From positions 682,001 to 746,000 of the forward strand of contig VWRR01000003.1 of assembly GCA_013995675.1 (NCBI GenBank): a DNA stretch of 64,000 bases. The letters run 5' to 3'. Under the pieces are notes generated by a model. It was given only the letters and a program-made list of their open reading frames with translations. It did no database searches and had not been told where the DNA came from. This document shows, piece by piece, positions 56,261-64,000 of this stretch (position 1 is its first letter; every line of letters starts with the position of its first letter). Made by a program: the position numbers and the translations under genes. The stretch comes from Cyanidiococcus yangmingshanensis. Its lineage: Eukaryota; Rhodophyta; Bangiophyceae; Cyanidiales; Cyanidiaceae.

Positions 56261-58147
56261 ATGTCGAGAGGCAGACAACGACGTAGCACCAAGAAGGGGC
56301 ACGCTCGAAAAAAAGCTCGAGCTGAGAGCAACCATGGCAGTGGTGTCGGTGTGGCTTCGTCGATCCTGGAGCGGCACAACGGCGTCGTTGAGGGCGCTAT
56401 CCCCGCGGGCCTTGAGAACTTGGGAAACACGTGTTTTTTTAACGCGGTACTGCAGTGCCTGGCACGACTGCCGTCACTCCAGGAGTATTTCCTGAACACG
56501 AGAAGCAATGCGGTCGTCCGATCTGAGGGCACGGTGACGTTGGCGCTTCGTCTGTTTCTCATGACGCTCTGGCGGCACGAGAGTCACCGATCGCAGAAGA
56601 CACGGAGCGGAGATGCGCCTGTTTCTGCTGACACGGCCGTGGAGACTTCCGACACACCGTTGAATGTGTCTACCGACAGCGGTCCGTTGGAGCGGGCCAC
56701 ACGGCGCCTGTTTGAGGAGATCGGTGACAAGTCTCCGCGATTTCGAGGCTGGTCGCAACAGGACGCTCATGAATTGTTGCTTACCCTGCTCTGGACGATC
56801 GATGAAGAGGAGCAAGAGCGCTTGCGCGATGAGCGTGGCTCTAGAGACCAGCCATCGTCCCAGAACGCCTCTGATCCCAGACGTAGTTTCGTGTGGGACA
56901 TTTTCGAATGCCGAGTTGAGGACCGTCTCGGAGTTCCGGGCAATCACGGGAAATCGCAAGTGCGTCATGAAGAATGTTTGGCCTTGTCTTTACCGGTACT
57001 CCGATTCAGACAAATGCCAGATGTTCGAATCAAAGGCGGCCGCCACGAAGAACAACGATTGGGTAGCTCAGAGAAGAGCACTGGGAGGACTCCCACTGAA
57101 GAGGGCATCTCTGTCCAGCATGACTCCGCTGCTGTCGACAAGAATGGTGCCAAGACGCCGCATTCATTCCTTGAATTTGAGGAAGACTGGGATGGCTACG
57201 ATGAATCAGATAGTCGACTCGCTTGTGTATCTTCCTTATTCGATGATGTCGAGCTGGACGACATTCCAATGCGCCGCTCATCACCGGGACGAATGCGTTC
57301 GTCCTCTTCGCCATCGTCGGGCGCGGCTGTCAACGGAGGCTTGCTTGCGCTCACTTGTGAGCCAGCTCGTCAGGAGAGCGCAGCTAACGGGATACGCGAA
57401 ATTCCCGAGACCTGCAGTCAACTCACAGAATGTTTGGCTGAATGGGCTCGCACTGAAGTTGTTGAGCTCGTCCGAAGCGCCGATACGCCGAAAGAAACGA
57501 CCTGTGCGGACCCGCAACTCGATGCGGCTTTTGTGACCACATCGCAGAACGATCGCTCGGAACATGGACAAGCCTTCGAGAACCGACAGGCGATGGTTGG
57601 TGGCAGGAGTCCCAGCGACGTTCATGTAGAGGAGGGAGAACCGCTGTTGGAAAATACCCCGCGGACGCTTCCTCAGAACATGCCGAGATCTGTACATACT
57701 TCCGGTAGCAGCGATTGCCTTGAGTGTCCCAGTCGACTGAGAGCGTCCCCGGGCAAAGCTTGGAAATGGATGCGACTCGAGAATGTACCACAGTGTCTGA
57801 TCTTGCATATGAAGCGATTTACGCAACTTGAACTCGGTTACATAACCAAAATCGATGACCATATCGCCTTTCCAGCGTCGTTGCGATTAAGCGACCTTGC
57901 TGAAACCGATGCCCTGACGCCGATGGACACCGCTGTCCTCGAATCTACCAGGTATGAGCTCTGCGGTGTCGTGGAGCACAATGGGACGCTCCATTTCGGA
58001 CACTATGTTGCGTATGTGCGATCCTATCGAAACGCGCACGGCGACTGGAAGTGGTTTTACTGTAGCGACCGACACATTCGAAGCTGTACATTAGAGGAGG
58101 TCCTTCGCGCGCAGGCCTATCTCCTCTTTTATGTTCGGTCGCCGTAG
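56261..58147 (+). CDS. Ubiquitin-specific protease (USP/UBP, USP16/UBP1-like)
   Basis: This cysteine protease removes ubiquitin from proteins. The 628-residue unbroken frame starts at ATG 56261 with a basic N-terminus. The Cys box is GLENLGNTCFFNAVLQCL (residues about 49-66, catalytic Cys in NTC), followed by GWSQQDAHELLLTLLWTIDE, the usual QQDAHE block, and an EECLALSLPVL finger/palm segment. The His box near the C-terminus is YELCGVVEHNGTLHFGHYVA (catalytic His in GHYVAY), then WFYCSDRHI and AYLLFYVR. Between the boxes is a long acidic, Ser-rich insertion (residues about 275-480), as in USP16/USP45 and plant UBP1/2. No N-terminal ZnF-UBP is visible, which is short of the human USP16 layout. 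Confidence 0.92.
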   Translation: MSRGRQRRSTKKGHARKKARAESNHGSGVGVASSILERHNGVVEGAIPAGLENLGNTCFFNAVLQCLARLPSLQEYFLNTRSNAVVRSEGTVTLALRLFLMTLWRHESHRSQKTRSGDAPVSADTAVETSDTPLNVSTDSGPLERATRRLFEEIGDKSPRFRGWSQQDAHELLLTLLWTIDEEEQERLRDERGSRDQPSSQNASDPRRSFVWDIFECRVEDRLGVPGNHGKSQVRHEECLALSLPVLRFRQMPDVRIKGGRHEEQRLGSSEKSTGRTPTEEGISVQHDSAAVDKNGAKTPHSFLEFEEDWDGYDESDSRLACVSSLFDDVELDDIPMRRSSPGRMRSSSSPSSGAAVNGGLLALTCEPARQESAANGIREIPETCSQLTECLAEWARTEVVELVRSADTPKETTCADPQLDAAFVTTSQNDRSEHGQAFENRQAMVGGRSPSDVHVEEGEPLLENTPRTLPQNMPRSVHTSGSSDCLECPSRLRASPGKAWKWMRLENVPQCLILHMKRFTQLELGYITKIDDHIAFPASLRLSDLAETDALTPMDTAVLESTRYELCGVVEHNGTLHFGHYVAYVRSYRNAHGDWKWFYCSDRHIRSCTLEEVLRAQAYLLFYVRSP

Positions 58148-59622
58148 AGGATGGAGAAGGAGCGCCTATGACTTTTTGTTGCGGTCACGCACATCGGCTC
58201 GAGTATGGGCCTCGTGAAACGCTTCGTCTCAACAGACCAAGCCGACGGACAAGCGCCTCGATATCTCGGTATGCGAAGACGATTCGAAAGCTGCTGCTGA
58301 TCTTTGCACACCGCTCACGTATTCGCGTCCTTAGAGGGGGTGCGAATGTGTTCTCGAAGCGGCCGTCGACTCGACCGGCCACCACTGGTATTATTCCAGG
58401 TTCTGGATGATCCATTGCTCAGGCGTTTGTAAACGCGTGCGATTGTGATCGAGTTGGCTTCCATTTCAAAAAGATATGTCTTTATGGAGTGTTGGTGTAT
58501 TGCGTTATCCGCGAAACAGTCTTCCAAGTCGCCCGCGTGACCATTGAGAACGGTTGTCCGAAAGTTTGGATCCAGAGACCGGACACTGCTGATGGGAACG
58601 CATTCCCAGAGCCGCTGCCAGCGAGCGAGCACTGCGAACGCAACGAATTGTTCCGATAGTGAGGCCAGTGATCTCAGTGCGACGAACCATACGACCGACG
58701 GAGTCGTTCGGTTACTTCCTAGTATGGCTGTGTTGATCGCAAGTCCCCAACTCAAAGAAGGCGTGATCGTTCTGTGATATTCAAGCTTCATTCGTTCAAA
58801 CTGACTTTGTTGGCGTCTGCGGCTCACGCTCGACTGTAAAAGGTCGAACTCGACGGAAGCGTCGCTCTCCGAGACTCGAGCCAGATAGACGTGCACGGAG
58901 GGTGCCAGACCTCTGATCACACCACTCAACCTATGGGCACTCAGGGACATCCTTCTCGGGACTGCAGCTTCCCATCGTTGTTCCGAGCACAACGCTGGCT
59001 CCAGTGCAAAACCGCTCATTCATCCCATTCGAAGCGATCACCGTTCAACGAGCGTCACCCACTGCATCCTTCAAATTCGCCTGAGATCGCGAGCTTGGTT
59101 TCGCCAAGCAAGGGCATCGAACCGCGTTCATAACGCTGCTGGAGGACAATGTCATCGTTGGTAGGTCAACGAGGGCGAACGCACCTCCTTGGCAGCGGCG
59201 CCACCCAACGGACTGGAGACAGCCGTGGAGCTCGCTGCTAGAGGGAACGCTGCTCCTTCCTCTACAGAACGGTTTCGTGAACCTTTCCTGGCCATCTTTC
59301 AGCCCAAAGAGACAGAATAAGGATTCCCTTGAGCCGTGGAATAAGTGTGCTGATAGAGCGTGCACCGAGCAGGCCAAAACGCGTTGGTGCAGACTGTTGA
59401 GGCTGCCGGGGGCCGCCTCCCCGCAGCACCCTGGGTTCAGGTCCATTCACGAGCTTGGGGGCGTCTTTGGTCACTGTCGCTTTCCAGTAAATACAAAAAA
59501 GGTCCGAGACGCGGCTGAAACGATACAGGTGACTGCTGCTGGTGGTCGCGGGGCTTGGCACCTCACCTCGACCAAGTTCCTGCTCGGGTTTGCTATTGCT
59601 CGCGTTCTTTTTTCACGACACG
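58148..59622. other. Long region between USP and permease genes
   Basis: About 1.5 kb contains one ATG-started minus frame (58315-59019) and several shorter frames, but no recognised gene. The last 100 bp upstream of the permease start carry a continuous frame that adds a hydrophobic stretch if translation began at a non-ATG codon. Confidence 0.45.
58315..59019 (-). CDS. Hypothetical ORF, 234 residues
   Basis: This ATG-started frame begins MSGFALEPALCSEQRWEAAV. A moderately hydrophobic middle (LSWGLAINTAILG, VVWFVALRSLASLSEQFVAF) could be one or two membrane segments, and the tail is polar. I recognise no family. The length and ATG start favour a gene, but several short frames overlap it on the other strand. 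Confidence 0.3.
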   Translation of the reverse strand: MSGFALEPALCSEQRWEAAVPRRMSLSAHRLSGVIRGLAPSVHVYLARVSESDASVEFDLLQSSVSRRRQQSQFERMKLEYHRTITPSLSWGLAINTAILGSNRTTPSVVWFVALRSLASLSEQFVAFAVLARWQRLWECVPISSVRSLDPNFRTTVLNGHAGDLEDCFADNAIHQHSIKTYLFEMEANSITIARVYKRLSNGSSRTWNNTSGGRSSRRPLREHIRTPSKDANT

Positions 59623-61095
59623 ATGACCGTTCCTTTTTCAGAGCAGGCCATGGTAAGCACAAGTTCCAAACTCACGAATACAGCGTTTGATGGTCTGGCA
59701 ATTGAGGAAGGTGCCGAGACGGATGCTACTGCAGTTGCTGTGGTGGCACCGGACAAGGTCAGTCCGCCCCGCTCGCTCGGCCTGCTCCAGCTCGTTGGCA
59801 TGTTATTCCTTTTAACCTCTGGTGGCGGTTATGGCTTAGAACCTCTGGTAGGGTCCGCAGGTCCACGATGGTCGATTCTTGCTTTGGTGGTTGCGCCTTG
59901 GCTCTGGGCGTTACCGCAGGCGTTGATGGCATCGGAGTTGGCGACGTTGATACCAGAGGACGGTGGCTATGTGATCTGGGTGGAGGCAGCGCTCGGTTCG
60001 TTCTGGGGATTCCAACAAGGTTGGTGGAGTTTTGTGGACTCACTTGTGGACAATGCTCTTTTCCCGCGTCTTTTCAGTGATTATACGCTGCGTGTTGCCC
60101 CAGCATTCGGTATGCTTGGCAGCTGGATGGTCGGGGTATTGGTATTGGTGATCTGCACCTTGGTCAATATTCTCGGACTGGGTCTTGTAGGCTGGGCAGC
60201 GGTGCTCTTTACAGTGCTTGTCGTGTCCCCCTTTATGTTCATTTGCATCGTCGGCTTTCGAAGGACGGTGTTGAGTTCCTTGTGGCAGGCGCGACCTCTT
60301 CACGAGATCAACTGGCGTTTGTTTTTGGCCTCGTTGCTATGGAACTGGTGCGGATTCGATTCCTGCTCGACGGTTGCTGGTGAAATTCGCGATGTACATC
60401 GATCGTTTCCTCGAGCAATGGTCATCGTCCTATCACTGACCACAATGGTTTTCACGTTGCCGATAGCTGCCTCGGTGACGGTCAATCACGTCTGGAGTGA
60501 GTGGCGTGATGCGTTCTGGCCGACTGCTGCGAATCGTCTCGCTGGCGGCCACTGGCTCGGTATTCTCGTCTGTGTTGGTGGTATGTGCAGTGCTGCAGGC
60601 ATGTTGAGCGGCTTGGTTGCGACCTCATCGCGGGCGTTGTATGGGATGACCCGCAAGAATATGTTGCCGCCAGAGCTCGGTGCGTTGCATCAACGATTTC
60701 GTACCCCTTGGATTTGTATCCTCTTGATTGGGCTGGGATCAGCCTGCTTCACTGCGCTACCCTTTAACGTACTAATCCAGATAGACTCGACGTTGTACTG
60801 TCTGAAAGTCGCATTGGAGTTCATCGCGCTTGCGGTACTGCGACGGAAATGGCCCGATCGACAGCGACCATTCCGGATTGGCGGAGGTATCTGGGGGCTC
60901 TCCTATGTTGTCGGCAGTGGGCTAGTCTGTTGCCTGGCGATGGCGGTGCTCAGTGGTCTCTGGTCAGCGATTTCAGCAGCAGTGACCATCGTGACCGGCC
61001 TCGTGCTTTATTCGGTGATCGGGCGAGTTCTCAACGGTCGATGGATGCCCAGCACCATCGCTCCGACACCTACCTCAACTCCAGTGGAGATATAA
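59623..61095 (+). CDS. Amino acid/polyamine permease, plant PUT (LAT-like) type
   Basis: This 12-helix APC-superfamily transporter has about 490 residues from ATG 59623 (ATG 59650 also possible). Subfamily signatures include SGGGYGLEPLVGSAGPRW (helix 1 with the broken GxG), ALPQALMASELATLIPEDGG, YVIWVEAALGSFWGFQQGWW (helix 3), WNWCGFDSCSTVAGEIRD (helix 6), SRALYGMTRKNMLPPEL and ALEFIALAVLRRKWPDRQRP. The order and motifs match plant polyamine uptake transporters (PUT/RMV1/LHR1), which import polyamines and paraquat at the plasma membrane or endomembranes. Cationic amino acids are an alternative substrate. The frame is unbroken. Confidence 0.92.
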   Translation: MTVPFSEQAMVSTSSKLTNTAFDGLAIEEGAETDATAVAVVAPDKVSPPRSLGLLQLVGMLFLLTSGGGYGLEPLVGSAGPRWSILALVVAPWLWALPQALMASELATLIPEDGGYVIWVEAALGSFWGFQQGWWSFVDSLVDNALFPRLFSDYTLRVAPAFGMLGSWMVGVLVLVICTLVNILGLGLVGWAAVLFTVLVVSPFMFICIVGFRRTVLSSLWQARPLHEINWRLFLASLLWNWCGFDSCSTVAGEIRDVHRSFPRAMVIVLSLTTMVFTLPIAASVTVNHVWSEWRDAFWPTAANRLAGGHWLGILVCVGGMCSAAGMLSGLVATSSRALYGMTRKNMLPPELGALHQRFRTPWICILLIGLGSACFTALPFNVLIQIDSTLYCLKVALEFIALAVLRRKWPDRQRPFRIGGGIWGLSYVVGSGLVCCLAMAVLSGLWSAISAAVTIVTGLVLYSVIGRVLNGRWMPSTIAPTPTSTPVEI

Positions 61096-61467
61096 TCTTC
61101 ATCAGGTATGGACTTGGGTGCGATAGGGCTGGCGCGTTGGCAGGTCAAACACAAGATCACGCGATGAGCTGCATACGATCTCTGGCATCGCGACAAGAGA
61201 TTCCTTTTCGCGAGATAGCGATAAAAGTTTTCTCGGTAACTACTTGAAACGCTTGCGTTGTGCGCCGTGCACTGGATACATGTGCCGATCATTTCAGCGT
61301 GAGATCATTCGAAGTAGCAGTCAGACTCCATCGCTCATGAAATGACCACCGAAACACCATTTTTCCGTTTTTGATCAAGCAAGACTTCGAGATTGCGAGG
61401 AACATGGAGCAGCATTGCGTTGGCGTTCATCGAGGAACATCGAACGCGAGCACCTGCCAACGAATGC
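61096..61467. other. Convergent intergenic region
   Basis: This gap of about 0.37 kb lies between the permease stop and the phosphatase stop. I see nothing in it. Confidence 0.5.
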
Positions 61468-62349
61468 TTAGACAGGTGGTTCCTGTCTCAGACCGTTCGT
61501 CCACAGAGGCTGATGTTTTCGTATGGGCGTGAATCGCACATGACCTTCGAACAGGAAAAAAAGCCCAAGCGCAAAGCCCGTGCCTACCATAGCACCACCC
61601 ACCACGTCAGCCGGAAAATGTCTGTTGTCGACAATGCGTGAAACACCCACCAGAATGGCTAGAATCAATGCCAAGAAGGAACTGAAGTACATCAAGTTCA
61701 TTTTGAACCATCGAAGGCGCGATTCAGGCAGCATTTGTGCCCGACGACAGAAGAAGACCGCAAAGTAGACCGCAAACACCATGGCTGTCGATGTGTGACC
61801 ACTCACAAAAGACATGCGACCGCCGTTGAGCAGTTGTTGGTTGTCAGTCGTGCACTCGAAGTTGTTGCGCACCACCCCCGCGCTGTAGGTTAGTGGCGGT
61901 AGCTTGCCGTTACCGAAACAGCGGGAACCAAAGTCCGGCCGTAGACTGCCTGCCCACAATTTTATGTACTGCGTGGTCAGCGCGTTCCACCCGAACGCGG
62001 AAACGTATCCCAACACGTGATTCAGCGCCACAACCATCGATTCTCGCTGCACGAAGACGAGAAAGTCATAAAACGCGATGATCGGCAAAAGTAAAACAAA
62101 CCCAGCCAAAAGCACAATGTAGTATGGCACCGTCTCGTCCGTGTGAAGGTACCAGTGGTTGGCATCGTTCACGAAGAACGGCCGAAGGGTAGGTTGCGCA
62201 AACTGGAGACCTATGCTCACTACCAGCGCTGCAGCTGACCACAGGAACGTGCAAAGAGATGCACCAAAGTCCACCTGGTGAACGCGTCCTGGCAAGAGGG
62301 TACCTTGCGGATCAATGTCGATCGCTGGTGGTGCACTGGGCGCCTCCAT
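61468..62349 (-). CDS. Lipid phosphate phosphatase (PAP2 superfamily)
   Basis: This integral membrane enzyme dephosphorylates phosphatidate and related lipids. The 293-residue frame from ATG 62349 has six hydrophobic segments. The three catalytic motifs are present: KLWAGSLRP (Kx6RP), FVSGHTSTA (the usual PSGH with Val for Pro) and SRIVDNRHFPADVVGG (SRx5HxxxD, nucleophile His). The layout and spacing match plant LPP and animal LPP/PLPP proteins. The N-terminal 30 residues are polar. The frame is unbroken. It is divergent from RAD51. Confidence 0.92.
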   Translation of the reverse strand: MEAPSAPPAIDIDPQGTLLPGRVHQVDFGASLCTFLWSAAALVVSIGLQFAQPTLRPFFVNDANHWYLHTDETVPYYIVLLAGFVLLLPIIAFYDFLVFVQRESMVVALNHVLGYVSAFGWNALTTQYIKLWAGSLRPDFGSRCFGNGKLPPLTYSAGVVRNNFECTTDNQQLLNGGRMSFVSGHTSTAMVFAVYFAVFFCRRAQMLPESRLRWFKMNLMYFSSFLALILAILVGVSRIVDNRHFPADVVGGAMVGTGFALGLFFLFEGHVRFTPIRKHQPLWTNGLRQEPPV

Positions 62350-62820
62350 AAGTACAGCAGGTGCTCTCGTCCGGAACCTTGAGCCTCAAACAAGCCACAG
62401 CCCGGCGTCGTTCGTCGCAGTGACCAACCAGCTGGCGTTCCACTCCCTTGTGAACTCACGTGGTTGCTCTCCTCAGCAATACCAGTTCGAGTCTCAAAAC
62501 GGAACAAGTGAGATACGATACCAAAGTCAAATCTTTAGCGATGCAGTAGCTCTGCACAGACACTGTTCATGATTCGCGCAGGCGCAACAGTACTTGCGTA
62601 GCGTATCGATACGGATCCTAGAACGCAGATCAATCCCGAGCCGGGATGCTGGCCGTGGACACGTCACGTGGTTGCCCTTGCGCGAGGCGTCACGCCAGGG
62701 GCGTGTGCTGCAACCGGTGTCCTCTCCATCACGAATGACGCTTTTATGGTTTGATGTTTGCATGGTTTGTGAACGTCCATTCTATTCATCGATGACTTGA
62801 TTGGAATCGATGGATAGGGG
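62350..62820. promoter_or_regulatory. Divergent promoter region of LPP and RAD51
   Basis: A 0.47-kb gap. The word ggtttgtgaacgtc occurs at about 62764 and again at about 62831, in the same orientation, bracketing the possible RAD51 start. Role unknown; it may be chance. Confidence 0.35.
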
Positions 62821-64000
62821 ATGCCTTCAGGGTTTGTGAACGTCGTGACGCATCGTCGCCGGTCCCTCGGCTTGAGCGTGACATCCCATCGCTGGCCGCG
62901 GGAATTTGAACAGGCACGCGCGCTACGCCTCGATGGGACGACTGTGCTGAAGCACTGGTTTTTCGACGAGTTGTTTCATCGCAATCTGTTCCGTTCATCA
63001 ACACATTTTCTATGCCTCGTCCGTGTGGAAGCGACAGCGACGATTGAAGCTGCTGAAGAGGATCAACTGGAGAAGCATGAGCAAGTTGGAGCAGCGGGTC
63101 CGACGCTGCTCGCAGCGCTCGAGGGCGTTCAAGGAATCACTGCCTCCGATCTGAAAAAGCTTCGTGAAGAAGGTGGTGTGCATAGTGTCGAAGCGGTTGT
63201 GTACATGACGATGAAGCAGCTCACTGCGATAAAAGGTGTCAGCGAGGCCAAGGCGGAGAAACTGAAAGCTGCAGCTTCTCAGATCGTTATGGCTGGCTTT
63301 ACGACCGCCACCGAGGTACATCGGATACGGAAGGATTTGATTTTTCTGACCACCGGGAGCAAGGAGTTGGACACGTTGTTACAAGGAGGTGTGGAGACGG
63401 GAAGCATCACGGAGCTCTTTGGCGAGTTCCGCACAGGCAAGTCGCAGCTGTGTCATACTCTGTGCGTGACCTGCCAGATGCCGGTCTCTGAGGGCGGCGC
63501 GGAGGGCAAGGCCCTCTACATCGACACCGAGGGCACGTTTCGCCCTGAACGCATCGTTCAAATAGCCGAGCGCTTCCAGTTGGACCCACAGGATGTTCTC
63601 GATAACGTGGCGTTTGCACGAGCGTACAACACGGACCATCAGATGGAGTTGCTGATGCAGGCAGCTGCACTGATGAGTGAGAGCCGTTACGCCCTCGTTG
63701 TGGTAGACTCTGCGACAGCCCTCTATCGGACGGACTATTCGGGGCGTGGTGAACTTGCTGCACGTCAGCAACATATGGCGCGGTTTCTGCGAGCGCTGCA
63801 GCGTCTCGCTGATGAATTCGGTGTGGCGATTGTAATCACGAATCAAGTGGTGGCCAAACCGGATGCGATGATGTTTGCTGATCCGCGTGTCCCCATTGGT
63901 GGCAACATCATTGCACATGCCTGTCAGACCAGATTATACTTCCGCAAAGGACGCGGTGAGAATCGCGTCTGCAAGATCTATGACTCCCCGTCGCTGCCCG
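62821..64000 (+). CDS. RAD51: RAD51 recombinase, 5' part (runs off the window)
   Basis: This is the eukaryotic strand-exchange protein of homologous recombination. Body from about 63100: helix-hairpin-helix part [15 protein letters not shown] and [57 protein letters not shown], Walker [37 protein letters not shown], Walker [74 protein letters not shown] and [12 protein letters not shown] at the edge. The reading frame is open from ATG 62821, which adds about 65 unfamiliar residues. An ATG at 63012, in the neighbouring frame and joinable by removing one T near 63047, would give the short acidic N-terminus ([20 protein letters not shown]) typical of RAD51. The 3' end lies outside the window. 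Confidence 0.95.
   Translation, partial: MPSGFVNVVTHRRRSLGLSVTSHRWPREFEQARALRLDGTTVLKHWFFDELFHRNLFRSSTHFLCLVRVEATATIEAAEEDQLEKHEQVGAAGPTLLAALEGVQGITASDLKKLREEGGVHSVEAVVYMTMKQLTAIKGVSEAKAEKLKAAASQIVMAGFTTATEVHRIRKDLIFLTTGSKELDTLLQGGVETGSITELFGEFRTGKSQLCHTLCVTCQMPVSEGGAEGKALYIDTEGTFRPERIVQIAERFQLDPQDVLDNVAFARAYNTDHQMELLMQAAALMSESRYALVVVDSATALYRTDYSGRGELAARQQHMARFLRALQRLADEFGVAIVITNQVVAKPDAMMFADPRVPIGGNIIAHACQTRLYFRKGRGENRVCKIYDSPSLP

Noticed and set aside
1-64000. tRNA genes, CRISPR arrays, insertion sequences, LTR or virus-like elements
   Set aside because: I found no cloverleaf-like A/B-box pairs, spaced repeat arrays, transposase, reverse transcriptase, integrase or capsid motifs. A tool-based search could still reveal short RNAs.

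Overview
The window looks like nuclear DNA of a compact, intron-poor photosynthetic eukaryote, most likely a cyanidiophycean red alga (Cyanidioschyzon/Cyanidiococcus type). This is an inference. It rests on long uninterrupted reading frames, short intergenic gaps, genes on both strands, no operons, a thylakoid-lumen cyclophilin (CYP38 type), plastid-type RUS and plant-type UDP-glucuronate epimerase and polyamine-permease genes, and no clear spliceosomal intron. I saw no tRNA, rRNA, CRISPR array, transposon or virus-like element.

Layout. 0-6.8 kb: APC1, the largest subunit of the anaphase-promoting complex. 7.0-8.9 kb (-): CYP38-like thylakoid-lumen immunophilin. 9.7-16.7 kb (+): the N-terminal DUF908/DUF913 half of a giant UPL1/TOM1/HUWE1 ubiquitin ligase. 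17.3-22.3 kb (-): the acidic + HECT half of the same type of ligase, facing the first half tail to tail. 22.9-28.7 kb: PP2A activator PTPA, UDP-glucuronate 4-epimerase, a 101-bp tandem repeat, a mitochondrial S-adenosylmethionine-type carrier and a LYR-like small protein. 29.5-35.4 kb (-): a GRF-finger SMARCAL1-like helicase and a RUS protein. 36.9-45.2 kb: a small ORF with a duplicated 34-residue unit, a WD40 protein, mitochondrial succinate-semialdehyde dehydrogenase, an unknown protein and a 2-oxoglutarate oxygenase. 45.9-53.7 kb: a GRAM-VASt sterol-transfer-type membrane protein, a Ser/Arg-rich protein and an unknown secretory-pathway membrane protein. 56.3-64 kb: a USP deubiquitinase, a PUT-type permease, a lipid phosphate phosphatase and the 5' part of RAD51.

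Two things stand out. First, the two halves of the UPL1-type ligase lie in opposite orientation, and a single inversion of about 16.65-22.33 kb would place them head to tail as one gene of about 4,000 codons. This is either a gene fission by inversion or an assembly inversion. Second, about two dozen breaks in otherwise conserved genes can each be explained by one surplus base, mostly inside a run of identical bases. I found none that required a missing base. Consensus error is the simplest explanation; +1 slippage is the exotic one.

Functionally, four genes serve the ubiquitin system (APC1, both ligase halves, USP), two serve homologous recombination and fork repair (RAD51, SMARCAL1-like), and several act in the plastid or mitochondrion (CYP38, RUS, SAM carrier, SSADH, LYR-like). 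Except where stated, starts are the first plausible ATG before conserved sequence.
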